Source of the DNA: Neisseria lactamica NS19
Lineage (GTDB): Bacteria; Pseudomonadota; Gammaproteobacteria; Burkholderiales; Neisseriaceae
DNA length: 32,288 bases
Direction of reading: 5' to 3'
Assembly (NCBI GenBank): GCA_000193795.2
Contig: AEPI01000057.1
Location: forward strand, 1 to 32,288
The notes below the pieces were generated by a model. That model worked only from the letters and a program-made list of their open reading frames with translations, did no database searches and had not been told where the DNA came from. A program made the translations under genes and the position numbers. Of this stretch, positions 1-6,695 are shown in pieces. Positions within the stretch are counted from its first letter, which is position 1. Every line of letters begins with the position of its first letter.

Positions 1-2
1 TA

Positions 3-167
3 GTTTCAACACACAGCCGCCTGAAGGCGGCTGACCCTGCATAGATAATATATTTAAAATATTTCAACATGTTTCAACACACAGCCGCCTGAAGGCGGCT
101 GAGTTGATGTCGAAATAGCCGAAGATTGGGGCGCAGTTTCAACACACAGCCGCCTGAAGGCGGCTGA
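3..167 (-). CRISPR. Short CRISPR array, type I-C associated (3 repeats, 2 spacers visible)
   Basis: Three identical 32-nt repeats lie at 3-34, 71-102 and 136-167. The spacers are 35-70 (36 nt) and 103-135 (33 nt). On the plus strand each repeat begins GTTTCAACACACAG; read on the minus strand it ends GTGTTGAAAC, the usual 3' end of processed repeats, so the array is read leftwards, away from cas2 and cas1. The core CAGCCGCC-TGAA-GGCGGCTG is a perfect 8-bp stem with a 4-nt loop, as expected for Cas5-type crRNA processing in type I-C. The two bases left of the last repeat may begin a third spacer, so the array may continue outside the window. Confidence 0.93.
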
Positions 168-355
168 AGCTCCTTCCGAAAGCCTTACTACATCAGGCTT
201 CGCAGCCCCGATTTCGCCAAACTCCCGAAAAAAGCACAAATATGAGTATAGCACAGCCTTATCCGCCATACCCACATTTGCAATATCCTGATTGTTAAAG
301 AACAATCCAAATTCGCCAACCTGCCGCATTTTTATGGGAACAACAGGTTGGCGAT
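168..355 (-). promoter_or_regulatory. Putative CRISPR leader
   Basis: This 188-nt non-coding stretch separates the first (leader-proximal) repeat from the stop of cas2, the place where a leader with promoter and integration signals is expected. It contains a perfect 10-bp inverted repeat, 314-323 with 344-353 (CGCCAACCTG / CAGGTTGGCG), three nucleotides past the cas2 stop. It could be a cas2 terminator or a leader structure. The role is inferred from position only. Confidence 0.5.
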
Positions 356-649
356 TCACACAATCAGCGTGTCCTTGAATATATCGACCGCCGGTTTTGC
401 GCCGTGATGCTCCACTTTGCGCCGCCATTTGCTGCCCAAGTGGTAAAAGCGCAGGCTGTCTGTTTCGGGGTTGTAGGTTTTTAAAAGTTTGTCTTTTAAA
501 ACTACCCATTGGTCGGGTGCGATGTCGCATTCAAACACGGAATACTGCACGCGCACGCCGTAGTCTTGGCACAGTTTCGCTACGCGCCGCAGCCTTGCCT
601 GCCCTTCGGTATTCTCCAGCGAAATATCATAAGTTATCAACATCAGCAT
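356..649 (-). CDS. cas2: CRISPR-associated endonuclease Cas2, type I-C
   Basis: Cas2 is the non-catalytic partner of Cas1 in the integrase complex that inserts new spacers. The 97-residue product begins MLMLITYDIS, with the conserved Asp at residue 8 after the first beta strand. It shares with type I-C Cas2 proteins the stretches RLRRVAKLCQDYG, VQYSVFEC, DSLRFYHLG and the C-terminal HHGAKP. The start at 649 is chosen because GGAGGGG lies 9 nt upstream. The longer frame starting at 697 would begin with MPSE encoded by a DNA uptake sequence, which is an artefact. It follows cas1 by 53 nt, with a DUS hairpin between them. Nothing suggests inactivation. Confidence 0.93.
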   Translation of the reverse strand: MLMLITYDISLENTEGQARLRRVAKLCQDYGVRVQYSVFECDIAPDQWVVLKDKLLKTYNPETDSLRFYHLGSKWRRKVEHHGAKPAVDIFKDTLIV

Positions 650-663
650 TTTCTTGCCCCTCC

Positions 664-697
664 ATGCCGTCTGAAGCCGGTTGCATTCAGACGGCAT
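664..697. repeat. DUS inverted pair between cas1 and cas2
   Basis: ATGCCGTCTGAA and its exact complement form a 12-bp stem with a 10-nt loop in the cas1-cas2 gap. On the minus strand it sits just before the cas2 ribosome binding site, and no run of T follows it, so it is more likely an uptake signal or attenuator than a full terminator. Confidence 0.85.
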
Positions 698-702
698 ACC
701 GG

Positions 703-1716
703 CTACCTCATCAAAAACGGCGGATATGCCGCCAAATCTCCGCGCAGATGCCGCGCCAAAAGCATGGCTTGAATATAAGGCAACAAACCGATTTCCACTT
801 CTTCACCCAAAAACGGATGGATGATTTTTTCCTGCTTTTTCGCCTGCAAAGACCGGAACAAAAGTTTACGCGCATCGGCTTTTAAGCTCACCGCCCTGCT
901 TGCCTCGACAATAAAATCCTGCGGCTTGATTTGCCCACGGTTAATCAGCGACAGCACCAGCCTGTCCGCCCACCACGCGCGGAACTCTTCCAAAATATCC
1001 TGTGCCAGACTGTCGCGCCCGGGTCGGTCGGCGTGCAGAAAACCCACCTGCGGATCCAGCCCCACGCCTTGCAACGCACCGCTGATATCCTTGCCCAAAA
1101 TACTGTATAGAAAAGAAAGCAGCGCATTGACACTGTCTCTTGGCGGGCGACGGTTTCTTCCGTCAAAAGCAAACCCGCTTTCCGCCTTAACCAACTGCCC
1201 GAACACGCCGAAATAACGCGCCGCCGCATCTCCTTCAATCCCGCGTATCAAATCCAAACTGTCTGCCCGTTTCAACTGCTGCAAAGAGAAATTCAGCGCG
1301 GCAACCGCCGTCTGAATGTCCGCATTGTCGCCGTGATTGCGAATCTGCCGCTGAAGCACCCGCCTGCCTGCCTGAATCTTCGCCGCGATGATATTGCGTG
1401 CAATCGGCACAGGATTTTGTTCCGACATCCGATACTGCGCCCGACGCAGCAGCACATTGCCGCTCTGCCGCCCCTGCAACCGCCCCAAGAAACGTCCGTT
1501 TTCGGTAAAAAACGCCAGATTCACATTATTCTCGCCGCAAAACCCCAGCAAAAACGGCGACACCAGCACGTTGCCGAAACAGAAAATATGCCCGATGGAA
1601 TGCACCGGAAATTGCGCCACCTTCTTACGTTCCTGCTCCACCACCAGCGTTTCCCGCTCCTTATGCAGATAGCTGCCTTGCGTGGTGATATACAGCGTGT
1701 TTTGCAGTTTGCGCAT
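703..1716 (-). CDS. cas1: CRISPR-associated endonuclease/integrase Cas1, type I-C
   Basis: Cas1 catalyses integration of prespacers at the leader end of the array. The 337-residue protein has the usual type I-C length and N terminus (MRKLQNTLYI). The metal-binding residues appear present: Glu161 (in RGIEGDAAARYFG), His228 (in VGFLHADRPGRDS) and Asp240 (in SLAQDILEEFR). Start 1716 is preceded by AAGGAG at 6-nt spacing; the in-frame ATG 15 nt upstream overlaps that site and is less likely. In complete type I-C loci cas4, cas7, cas8c, cas5 and cas3 lie upstream of cas1. Here the upstream side is 450 nt of non-coding DNA with a Correia element, then era. The adaptation genes look intact but stand alone in this window. 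Confidence 0.94.
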   Translation of the reverse strand: MRKLQNTLYITTQGSYLHKERETLVVEQERKKVAQFPVHSIGHIFCFGNVLVSPFLLGFCGENNVNLAFFTENGRFLGRLQGRQSGNVLLRRAQYRMSEQNPVPIARNIIAAKIQAGRRVLQRQIRNHGDNADIQTAVAALNFSLQQLKRADSLDLIRGIEGDAAARYFGVFGQLVKAESGFAFDGRNRRPPRDSVNALLSFLYSILGKDISGALQGVGLDPQVGFLHADRPGRDSLAQDILEEFRAWWADRLVLSLINRGQIKPQDFIVEASRAVSLKADARKLLFRSLQAKKQEKIIHPFLGEEVEIGLLPYIQAMLLARHLRGDLAAYPPFLMR

Positions 1717-1884
1717 AAGGTACTCCTTCATTTTTATTGCATTTTTGAACAGACGGTTTGTGACGGGTGAAATCTACCGATGCAATGTTGAAAGCACCGA
1801 CAACTGATAATATTTTATTGAGACTGATAAAGAAATCACCTCCAACTGCATTTTAAGAAAGTCTGAAGGCCGACAAAGTCCCAT
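1717..1884. other. Non-coding stretch upstream of cas1
   Basis: No convincing ORF is seen here. It is AT-rich relative to its surroundings and must hold the promoter of cas1-cas2 if that pair is expressed independently. I found no recognisable end of cas4 in any frame of the minus strand. Confidence 0.5.
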
Positions 1885-2040
1885 TATAGTGGATTAAATT
1901 TCAATCAGGACAAGGCGACGAAGCCGCAGACAGTACAAATAGTACGGAACCGATTCACTTGGTGCTTCAGCACTTTAGAGAATCGTTCTCTTTGAGCTAA
2001 GGCGAGGCAACGCCGTACCGGTTTTTGTTAATCCACTATA
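1885..2040. repeat. Correia repeat enclosed element (full-length, 156 bp)
   Basis: The element is bounded by TATAGTGGATTAA and TTAATCCACTATA inverted ends and holds the standard internal core (CAAGGCGACGAAGCCGCAGA, AGTACAAATAGTACGG, AGAGAATCGTTCTCT). Such elements in Neisseria can carry outward promoters and RNase III cleavage sites. This one lies between the end of era and the start of cas1. Confidence 0.97.
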
Positions 2041-2074
2041 TTTTCCGTAACTGGCCGAACATGCCCCAATACGC

Positions 2075-2110
2075 AAATGCCGTCTGAAACCAAGTTCAGA
2101 CGGCATTTTT
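2075..2110 (-). terminator. DUS-pair terminator of era
   Basis: Inverted uptake sequences (stem AAATGCCGTCTGAA with its complement, 6-nt loop) lie 58 nt past the era stop on the minus strand. A T run is present on the plus side and a weaker one on the minus side. Confidence 0.75.
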
Positions 2111-2167
2111 GTGCAGACCCGGCAAGATTTTAAGCTGTCGGGGGAATTTAGATTGTCCTTTAAGGGT

Positions 2168-3091
2168 TTACAAACCCAGCTCGCGCAGGAAGCGGATGTC
2201 GTCCGCCCAACCGGATTTGACTTTGACCCATACCTTCAAAAATACTTTGGTATCAAACAGTTTTTCCATATCCAACCGCGCCTCGGTGGAAATCTTCTTC
2301 AAACGCTCCCCGCCTTTGCCGATTAAAATCGCCTTTTGGCTTTCTTTGTCGACCAAAACGGCGATGTAGATGCGGTTCAAACCGTCTTCCTCTTCAAACT
2401 GCTCCACTTCGACGTTCATCGCATAAGGCAATTCCTCGCCCAAATAGCGGAACAATTTTTCACGCACGATTTCCATCGCTAAAAAACGCGCCGATTTGTC
2501 CGTAACCATATCTTCGGGATACATCGGCACGCTTTCGGGCAGATACGGCTTAATCAGCTCCAACAGGTTGGCAATCCGCAATCCGTGTTTCGCACTGACC
2601 GCCTCCGCCGCCGCAAATTCAAATTCGGCGCGCACTTGGGCAACAAACGCCTCCAGCGCGTAACGGTCTTTCGCCTTGTCCTTATCGATTTTGTTGACCA
2701 CCAAAACCACAGGCGTGTGCTTGGGCAGTTGTTTCAACACGACGCGGTCGGCATCGGTAAAACGCATCGCTTCCACGACGAAAACCACCACATCCACGCC
2801 TCCGAGTGCCTCGGTAACATTTTGATTCAGCCTGTCGTTGAGCGCGTTGCGATGGTCGGTTTGAAAGCCCGGCGTATCGACAAACACGAACTGCGCGGTA
2901 TCGTCGGTATAAATCCCCGTTACGCGGTTGCGCGTCGTCTGCGCCTTTTTGCTGGTGATGCTGATTTTCTGACCGATGAGATGGTTCATCAGCGTTGATT
3001 TGCCCACGTTCGGACGGCCGACAATCGCTACGAAGCCGCAACGGTATCCGTCGGCGGCACGTTCCCCTGCAAGGAAGGTTTCAATATCCAT
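2168..3091 (-). CDS. era: GTPase Era
   Basis: Era is an essential membrane-peripheral GTPase that binds the 3' end of 16S rRNA and assists 30S subunit maturation. From the chosen Met the protein has 307 residues. The P loop GRPNVGKS is at residues 25-32; DTPG (switch II) and NKID (base recognition) follow. The C-terminal KH RNA-binding domain contains ILIGKGGERLKKIS. Possible earlier starts exist at 3103 (ATG) and 3109 (GTG), none with a clear Shine-Dalgarno sequence; 3091 best fits the family. It follows rnc by 46 nt on the same strand, the arrangement seen in many proteobacteria, and the two are probably cotranscribed. Confidence 0.96.
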   Translation of the reverse strand: MDIETFLAGERAADGYRCGFVAIVGRPNVGKSTLMNHLIGQKISITSKKAQTTRNRVTGIYTDDTAQFVFVDTPGFQTDHRNALNDRLNQNVTEALGGVDVVVFVVEAMRFTDADRVVLKQLPKHTPVVLVVNKIDKDKAKDRYALEAFVAQVRAEFEFAAAEAVSAKHGLRIANLLELIKPYLPESVPMYPEDMVTDKSARFLAMEIVREKLFRYLGEELPYAMNVEVEQFEEEDGLNRIYIAVLVDKESQKAILIGKGGERLKKISTEARLDMEKLFDTKVFLKVWVKVKSGWADDIRFLRELGL

Positions 3092-3137
3092 ATTCGCTTT
3101 CATATCCACATTTCAGACGGCATATTCACGCGCCGCC

Positions 3138-3857
3138 TCATTTCTTTTTCTTCTTCAGCGGCAGTTTCTCTTCCAGCCATTTCAAAGCCTCTTTCGCCGC
3201 CTCCTGTTCCGCCGCCTTGCGGCTCGTCCCTTTGGCACGGCACACGAAACCCAGTTCGCCCAAATCGCAGGAAACCACAAACATACTGTCGTTGGCATAG
3301 CCGATCTGCTCTTCGATGCGGTATTTCGGCAAAGCGAAACGGCGCGCCTGCAACGCCTCCTGCAAAGCAGTTTTGCCGTCTTTTGCCTGATTTTGGAAAT
3401 CGGCTCGCCGAACGCGATCGGCAAACAGATGGCGCACCACCTTTTCCGCCGTGTTGAAATCGGCATCGAAGCTGACCGCCGCAAACATCGCCTCCATCGC
3501 GTCCGCCAGTATCGAAGGCCGTCTGAAGCCGCCGCTCTTCAACTCGCCCGCCCCCAAGTACAGGCCGTCGCCGACATTCATTTCCGCCGCCATTTCCGCC
3601 AGCACGCCCTCATTGACCAGACTTGCCCGCAACCGCGACAACTCGCCCTCGGTCAACTTCGGAAACGCGTCAAACAGCATCCGCGCCACCGTATAATTCA
3701 AAATCGAATCACCGACAAACTCGAACCGCTCGTTGTGCTTCGCATGATGGCTCCTGTGCGTCAAAGCCTGCCGCAAAAGCGAAATATCGCGGAACGCGTA
3801 GCCCAGTCTCTTCTGTATCGCCGCGTGCGCCTGCTGTTTCAAAACATCGTCTTTCAT
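3138..3857 (-). CDS. rnc: Ribonuclease III
   Basis: RNase III cuts double-stranded RNA and processes the rRNA precursor; in Neisseria it also cleaves transcripts folded at Correia elements, four of which occur in this window. The product has 239 residues. The signature NERFEFVGDS (residues 42-51, with Glu43 and Asp50) and the DAMEAMF segment supply the metal-binding acids, and a dsRNA-binding domain (about 165-230) ends in a Lys-rich tail. The frame stays open far upstream, across the divergent genes, but that is a GC-rich artefact. The start at 3857 gives the N terminus expected for the family; its ribosome binding site is weak (GGAAG). Confidence 0.96.
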   Translation of the reverse strand: MKDDVLKQQAHAAIQKRLGYAFRDISLLRQALTHRSHHAKHNERFEFVGDSILNYTVARMLFDAFPKLTEGELSRLRASLVNEGVLAEMAAEMNVGDGLYLGAGELKSGGFRRPSILADAMEAMFAAVSFDADFNTAEKVVRHLFADRVRRADFQNQAKDGKTALQEALQARRFALPKYRIEEQIGYANDSMFVVSCDLGELGFVCRAKGTSRKAAEQEAAKEALKWLEEKLPLKKKKK

Positions 3858-4022
3858 TACCGTCTTCCGCAAAAAACAGCCCGAATGCGTTTCCATACTC
3901 CAAAAATACAGAAACACCTTAAGGCTACAAACGGCGCACATTGTACCACCAAACCGCCGCCGTCTGCCGACAACGCACGAATCGTGGTAAAATCCGCCCA
4001 TTTCTCCCGGCGCATTCACATC
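3858..4022. promoter_or_regulatory. Divergent promoter region of rnc-era and the DUF2185 operon
   Basis: This 165-nt gap separates two divergent transcription units and so should hold both promoters. A short inverted repeat (CACGA-ATCGTG) and GGTAAAAT near 3970-3990 could be part of the rightward promoter. No strong consensus is visible. Confidence 0.4.
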
Positions 4023-4346
4023 ATGAACGCATTTGCACAAGCACTTTCCTCGGCACTCGACCGCTGCATCGCCACCAACACCGTCGCCAAACAAAACCGG
4101 CCTGTCGGCTTCCTCTACCGCGAAGCCCCCGTTTTTGAAAACGACAGCGGCTGGCGTTTCTTCAGCGGCGACGAAACCGACGAATATACCGACGATCCGG
4201 ACAACTTCAGCATCGTCAGCCTCGCCGACATCGCCAAAACCAACCCTGAAACCGCCGCACTGCTTTCCCAACCCGAAGGCAGCGCGTGGGAATTGGCCGA
4301 AGACGGCACATTCCAAACCGTTGCCGACTGGCAACCTAAGGACTGA
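4023..4346 (+). CDS. DUF2185 (Imm33-like) domain protein
   Basis: This is a small soluble acidic protein of 107 residues with no signal peptide. The central and C-terminal part (SGWRFFSGDETDEYTDDPDN, then SLADIAKTNPETAALL, then GSAWE) matches what I know of the DUF2185 family. That family is also called Imm33 because some members act as immunity proteins against polymorphic toxins. No toxin gene is adjacent, and the gene sits 45 nt before ribH on the same strand as the first gene of the ribH-nusB cluster. The function is unknown; a domesticated or housekeeping role is as likely as immunity. Confidence 0.85.
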   Translation: MNAFAQALSSALDRCIATNTVAKQNRPVGFLYREAPVFENDSGWRFFSGDETDEYTDDPDNFSIVSLADIAKTNPETAALLSQPEGSAWELAEDGTFQTVADWQPKD

Positions 4347-4391
4347 CCCTTCAGACGGCATTCCGAAACCCCGAATACCAAAGGACACCCA

Positions 4392-4868
4392 ATGAACACC
4401 ATCGCCCCCAACCTCGACGGCAAACACCTCCGCATCGGCATCGTACAGGCACGTTTCACCAACGAAATCGGCAGCGAAATGCTCAAAGTCTGCTGCCGCA
4501 CCCTCCAAGAATTGGGCGTGGCAGACGAAAACATTACCGTCGCCACCGTACCCGGCGCGCTTGAAATCCCCATCGCGCTGATGAACTTTGCCTCTTCCGA
4601 AAAGTTTGACGCACTGATTGCCATCGGCGTCGTCATCCGTGGCGAAACCTACCATTTCGAGCTGGTTTCCAACGAATCCGGAGCAGGCGTCAGCCGCGTC
4701 GCACTCGACTACAACATCCCGATTGCCAATGCCGTCCTGACCACGGAAAACGACGCACAGGCAATCGAACGGATTGAAGAAAAAGCCTCGGATGCCGCCA
4801 AAGTCGCCGTCGAATGCGCCAACCTCGTCAACCTGCTGCTCGAAGAACAGTTTGAAGACGAAGAATAA
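4392..4868 (+). CDS. ribH: 6,7-dimethyl-8-ribityllumazine synthase
   Basis: RibH condenses 5-amino-6-ribitylamino-uracil with 3,4-dihydroxy-2-butanone 4-phosphate, the penultimate step of riboflavin synthesis. The 158-residue length is typical. The phosphate/substrate-binding VPGALEIP (53-60) and GVVIRGETYHFE with the catalytic-type His88 are present. The start is preceded by AAAGGACACCCA. nusB follows after 77 nt, a pairing common in bacteria. An uptake sequence and a hairpin lie in that gap. Confidence 0.97.
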   Translation: MNTIAPNLDGKHLRIGIVQARFTNEIGSEMLKVCCRTLQELGVADENITVATVPGALEIPIALMNFASSEKFDALIAIGVVIRGETYHFELVSNESGAGVSRVALDYNIPIANAVLTTENDAQAIERIEEKASDAAKVAVECANLVNLLLEEQFEDEE

Positions 4869-4874
4869 CAAACA

Positions 4875-4905
4875 GGGCGTACACCGATACGCCCTTTCCG
4901 TTTCA
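4875..4905 (+). terminator. Hairpin after ribH, possible weak terminator
   Basis: AGGGCGTA (4875-4882) pairs with TACGCCCT (4889-4896), followed by a short pyrimidine run. It may attenuate transcription between ribH and nusB rather than stop it. Confidence 0.5.
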
Positions 4906-4945
4906 GACGGCATACCGTGCCGCCCAACCGTTTCAAGGAAAAATC

Positions 4946-5371
4946 ATGAAAACAGCCCGCCGCCGTTCCCGCGAGCTTGCCGTACAAGCCGTTTACCAAT
5001 CCCTTATCAACCGCACCGCTGCGCCCGAGATTGCTAAAAACATCCGCGAAATGTCCGACTTTGCCAAAGCGGACGAAGAATTGTTCAACAAACTTTTCTT
5101 CGGCACGCAAACCAATGCGGCAGAATACATCCGGCAAATCCGCCCGCTGCTCGACAGGGACGAAAAAGACCTCAACCCCATCGAACGCGCCGTCCTGCTG
5201 ACCGCCTGCCACGAGCTGTCCGCCATGCCCGAGACACCCTACCCCGTCATCATCAACGAAGCCATCGAAGTAACCAAAACCTTCGGCGGCACGGACGGGC
5301 ACAAATTCGTCAACGGCATCCTCGACAAACTCGCCGCCCAAATCCGCCCCGGCGAACCCAAACGCCGTTGA
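4946..5371 (+). CDS. nusB: Transcription antitermination factor NusB
   Basis: NusB binds boxA RNA together with NusE (ribosomal protein S10) and keeps RNA polymerase processive on rRNA operons. The 141-residue protein has the arginine-rich start KTARRRSRELAVQAVYQ, the central PIERAVLLTACHEL helix and the C-terminal PVIINEAIEVTKTFGG and KFVNGILD segments typical of the family. The start is preceded by AAGGAAAAATC. It is last in the DUF2185-ribH-nusB cluster. Confidence 0.96.
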   Translation: MKTARRRSRELAVQAVYQSLINRTAAPEIAKNIREMSDFAKADEELFNKLFFGTQTNAAEYIRQIRPLLDRDEKDLNPIERAVLLTACHELSAMPETPYPVIINEAIEVTKTFGGTDGHKFVNGILDKLAAQIRPGEPKRR

Positions 5372-5428
5372 TGTATCACAAATTTAAAGAAAGTTCTATG
5401 TCCTTATTTCTGCTTTCTTTGTTTCGTC

Positions 5429-5523
5429 ATTCCCGCGCAGGCGGGAATTGGTTTTTTGAGTTTCTGCCGTTTTTGATAAACTCCGGTTGCATCGAGTTTC
5501 CGGATTCCTAGCTTCGTGGGAAT
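5429..5523. repeat. dRS3-flanked neisserial intergenic mosaic element
   Basis: A 20-bp dRS3 repeat ATTCCCGCGCAGGCGGGAAT occupies 5429-5448. A diverged copy, ATTCCTAGCTTCGTGGGAAT, occupies 5504-5523. The 55 nt between them form the RS spacer typical of these mosaic elements. dRS3 copies are known recombination sites in Neisseria and targets of filamentous phage integration; no phage DNA is present here. Confidence 0.88.
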
Positions 5524-5614
5524 GGCGAGATTTGAAAATTGTGGGAATTTATCGGAAATAACCGAAACGCAACAAACTCAAACACCGTTGACGTATCAGG
5601 CAGTCAGCAACGCA

Positions 5615-5646
5615 AATGCCGTCTGAAAGCCCTTCAGACGGCATTT
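5615..5646. terminator. DUS-pair bidirectional terminator between nusB and pyrC
   Basis: ATGCCGTCTGAAAG and its near-complement form a hairpin between two convergent genes. T-rich sequence on the plus side and A-rich sequence on the other suit termination in both directions. Confidence 0.8.
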
Positions 5647-5660
5647 TGTTTCCGGCCCCA

Positions 5661-6695
5661 TCAATACTGCACTGTCCAGCCGATTTCGCCGCCCGCGCGC
5701 ATCGGGACGAGTTCGCCGTCGCCGTAAGGGACGCTTGCAGGGACGGTTTGGCTTTGTTTGACGAGGGTGATCGTGTCGGTGTTTTCCGGAATGCCGTAAA
5801 ACCTTGCGCCGTTTTTCGAGGCGAAGGCTTCGAGTTTGTCCAACGCGCCTGCTTTTTCAAACACTTCGGCGTAAAGCTCGACGGCGGTCATCGCGCTGAA
5901 CATACCGGCGCAGCCGCAGGCGTTTTCTTTGGCGGATTTGGCGTGCGGCGCGGAGTCGGTGCCGAGGAAGAATTTGTGCGCCTTCTCCCCGGTAACGGCG
6001 GCAACCAATGCCTGACGGTGGGTCTCGCGTTTGAGGACGGGCAGGCAGAAATGATGGGGGCGCACGCCGCCAACCAAAAGGTCGTTGCGGTTGAGCAGGA
6101 GGTGTTGCGGGGTTACAGAGGCGGCAACGTTGTCGCCCGCTTCCAAAACAAGGCGGGCGGCTTCGGCGGTGGTGATGTGTTCAAACACGACTTTAAGATT
6201 CGGCACTTGCGCTAAAACGGGTTTCATCACGCGCTCGATAAAGGCGGCTTCGCGGTCGAAAATATCGATTTCGGGGTCGGTTACTTCGCCGTGAACAAGA
6301 AACAGGATGCCCTGTTTTGCCATTTCTTCCAACACGGGGATGAGCTTGAACAGGTCGGTTACGCCGGAATCGGAATTGGTGGTCGCGCCGGCGGGATAGA
6401 GTTTGAAGGCGACGATGCCGGCGGCTTTGGCTTCACGCACAAGTTCGGGCGTGGCTTGGTCGGTCAAATAAAGCGTCATCAACGGCTCAAACGCGCTGCC
6501 TTCGGGCAACGCCGCCATAATGCGCGCTTTGTAGGCAAGCGCGTCGGCTACGCTGACGACGGGCGGTTTGAGGTTGGGCATAATGACGGCGCGCCCCATC
6601 TGTCGGGCGGTATAAGGCACAACGGCTTTGAGCGCGTCGCCGTCGCGCAGGTGCAGGTGCATATCGTCGGGGCGGACAATGGTCAGGGTTTGCAT
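5661..6695 (-). CDS. pyrC: Dihydroorotase (class II)
   Basis: PyrC reversibly cyclises N-carbamoyl-aspartate to dihydroorotate in pyrimidine synthesis. The 344-residue length fits the short E. coli type. Metal-site residues are visible: His13 and His15 in HLHLR, the lysine expected to be carboxylated at 98 (FKLYPAG), His135 (VHGE), His173 (FEHIT) and Asp247 (GTDSAPH). The start at 6695 is preceded by AAAAGGAACACCT. It is a single gene with no other pyr gene nearby; the uptake-pair terminator follows. Confidence 0.97.
   Translation of the reverse strand: MQTLTIVRPDDMHLHLRDGDALKAVVPYTARQMGRAVIMPNLKPPVVSVADALAYKARIMAALPEGSAFEPLMTLYLTDQATPELVREAKAAGIVAFKLYPAGATTNSDSGVTDLFKLIPVLEEMAKQGILFLVHGEVTDPEIDIFDREAAFIERVMKPVLAQVPNLKVVFEHITTAEAARLVLEAGDNVAASVTPQHLLLNRNDLLVGGVRPHHFCLPVLKRETHRQALVAAVTGEKAHKFFLGTDSAPHAKSAKENACGCAGMFSAMTAVELYAEVFEKAGALDKLEAFASKNGARFYGIPENTDTITLVKQSQTVPASVPYGDGELVPMRAGGEIGWTVQY

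Noticed and set aside
1..170. The left-edge repeats as clustered DUS terminators
   Set aside because: They are 32-nt identical units with unrelated 33-36-nt spacers next to cas1-cas2, and the core differs from the uptake sequence by one base in every copy.
356..697. Longer Cas2 starting with MPSECN
   Set aside because: The extra codons come from an uptake sequence; the ribosome binding site fits the ATG at 649.
1885..2040. Correia elements as insertion sequences with a transposase
   Set aside because: They are about 105-156 bp and carry no ORF; they are non-autonomous repeats.
1..2167. Type II-C (Cas9) system of meningococci
   Set aside because: The repeat, the Cas1 and Cas2 sequences and the gene order fit type I-C; there is no cas9 or tracrRNA-like sequence in the window.
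2976..4346. 456-codon plus-strand frame suggesting a long fusion ending in the DUF2185 gene
   Set aside because: The first part is the complement of era and rnc; the DUF2185 domain starts at its own ATG at 4023.
3138..4913. 591-codon minus-strand frame covering rnc and running through the complement of the DUF2185 gene and most of ribH
   Set aside because: Only the last 239 codons (rnc) are real; the rest is the antisense of two recognised genes and reads as low-complexity Gly/Val/Phe/Asp-rich sequence.
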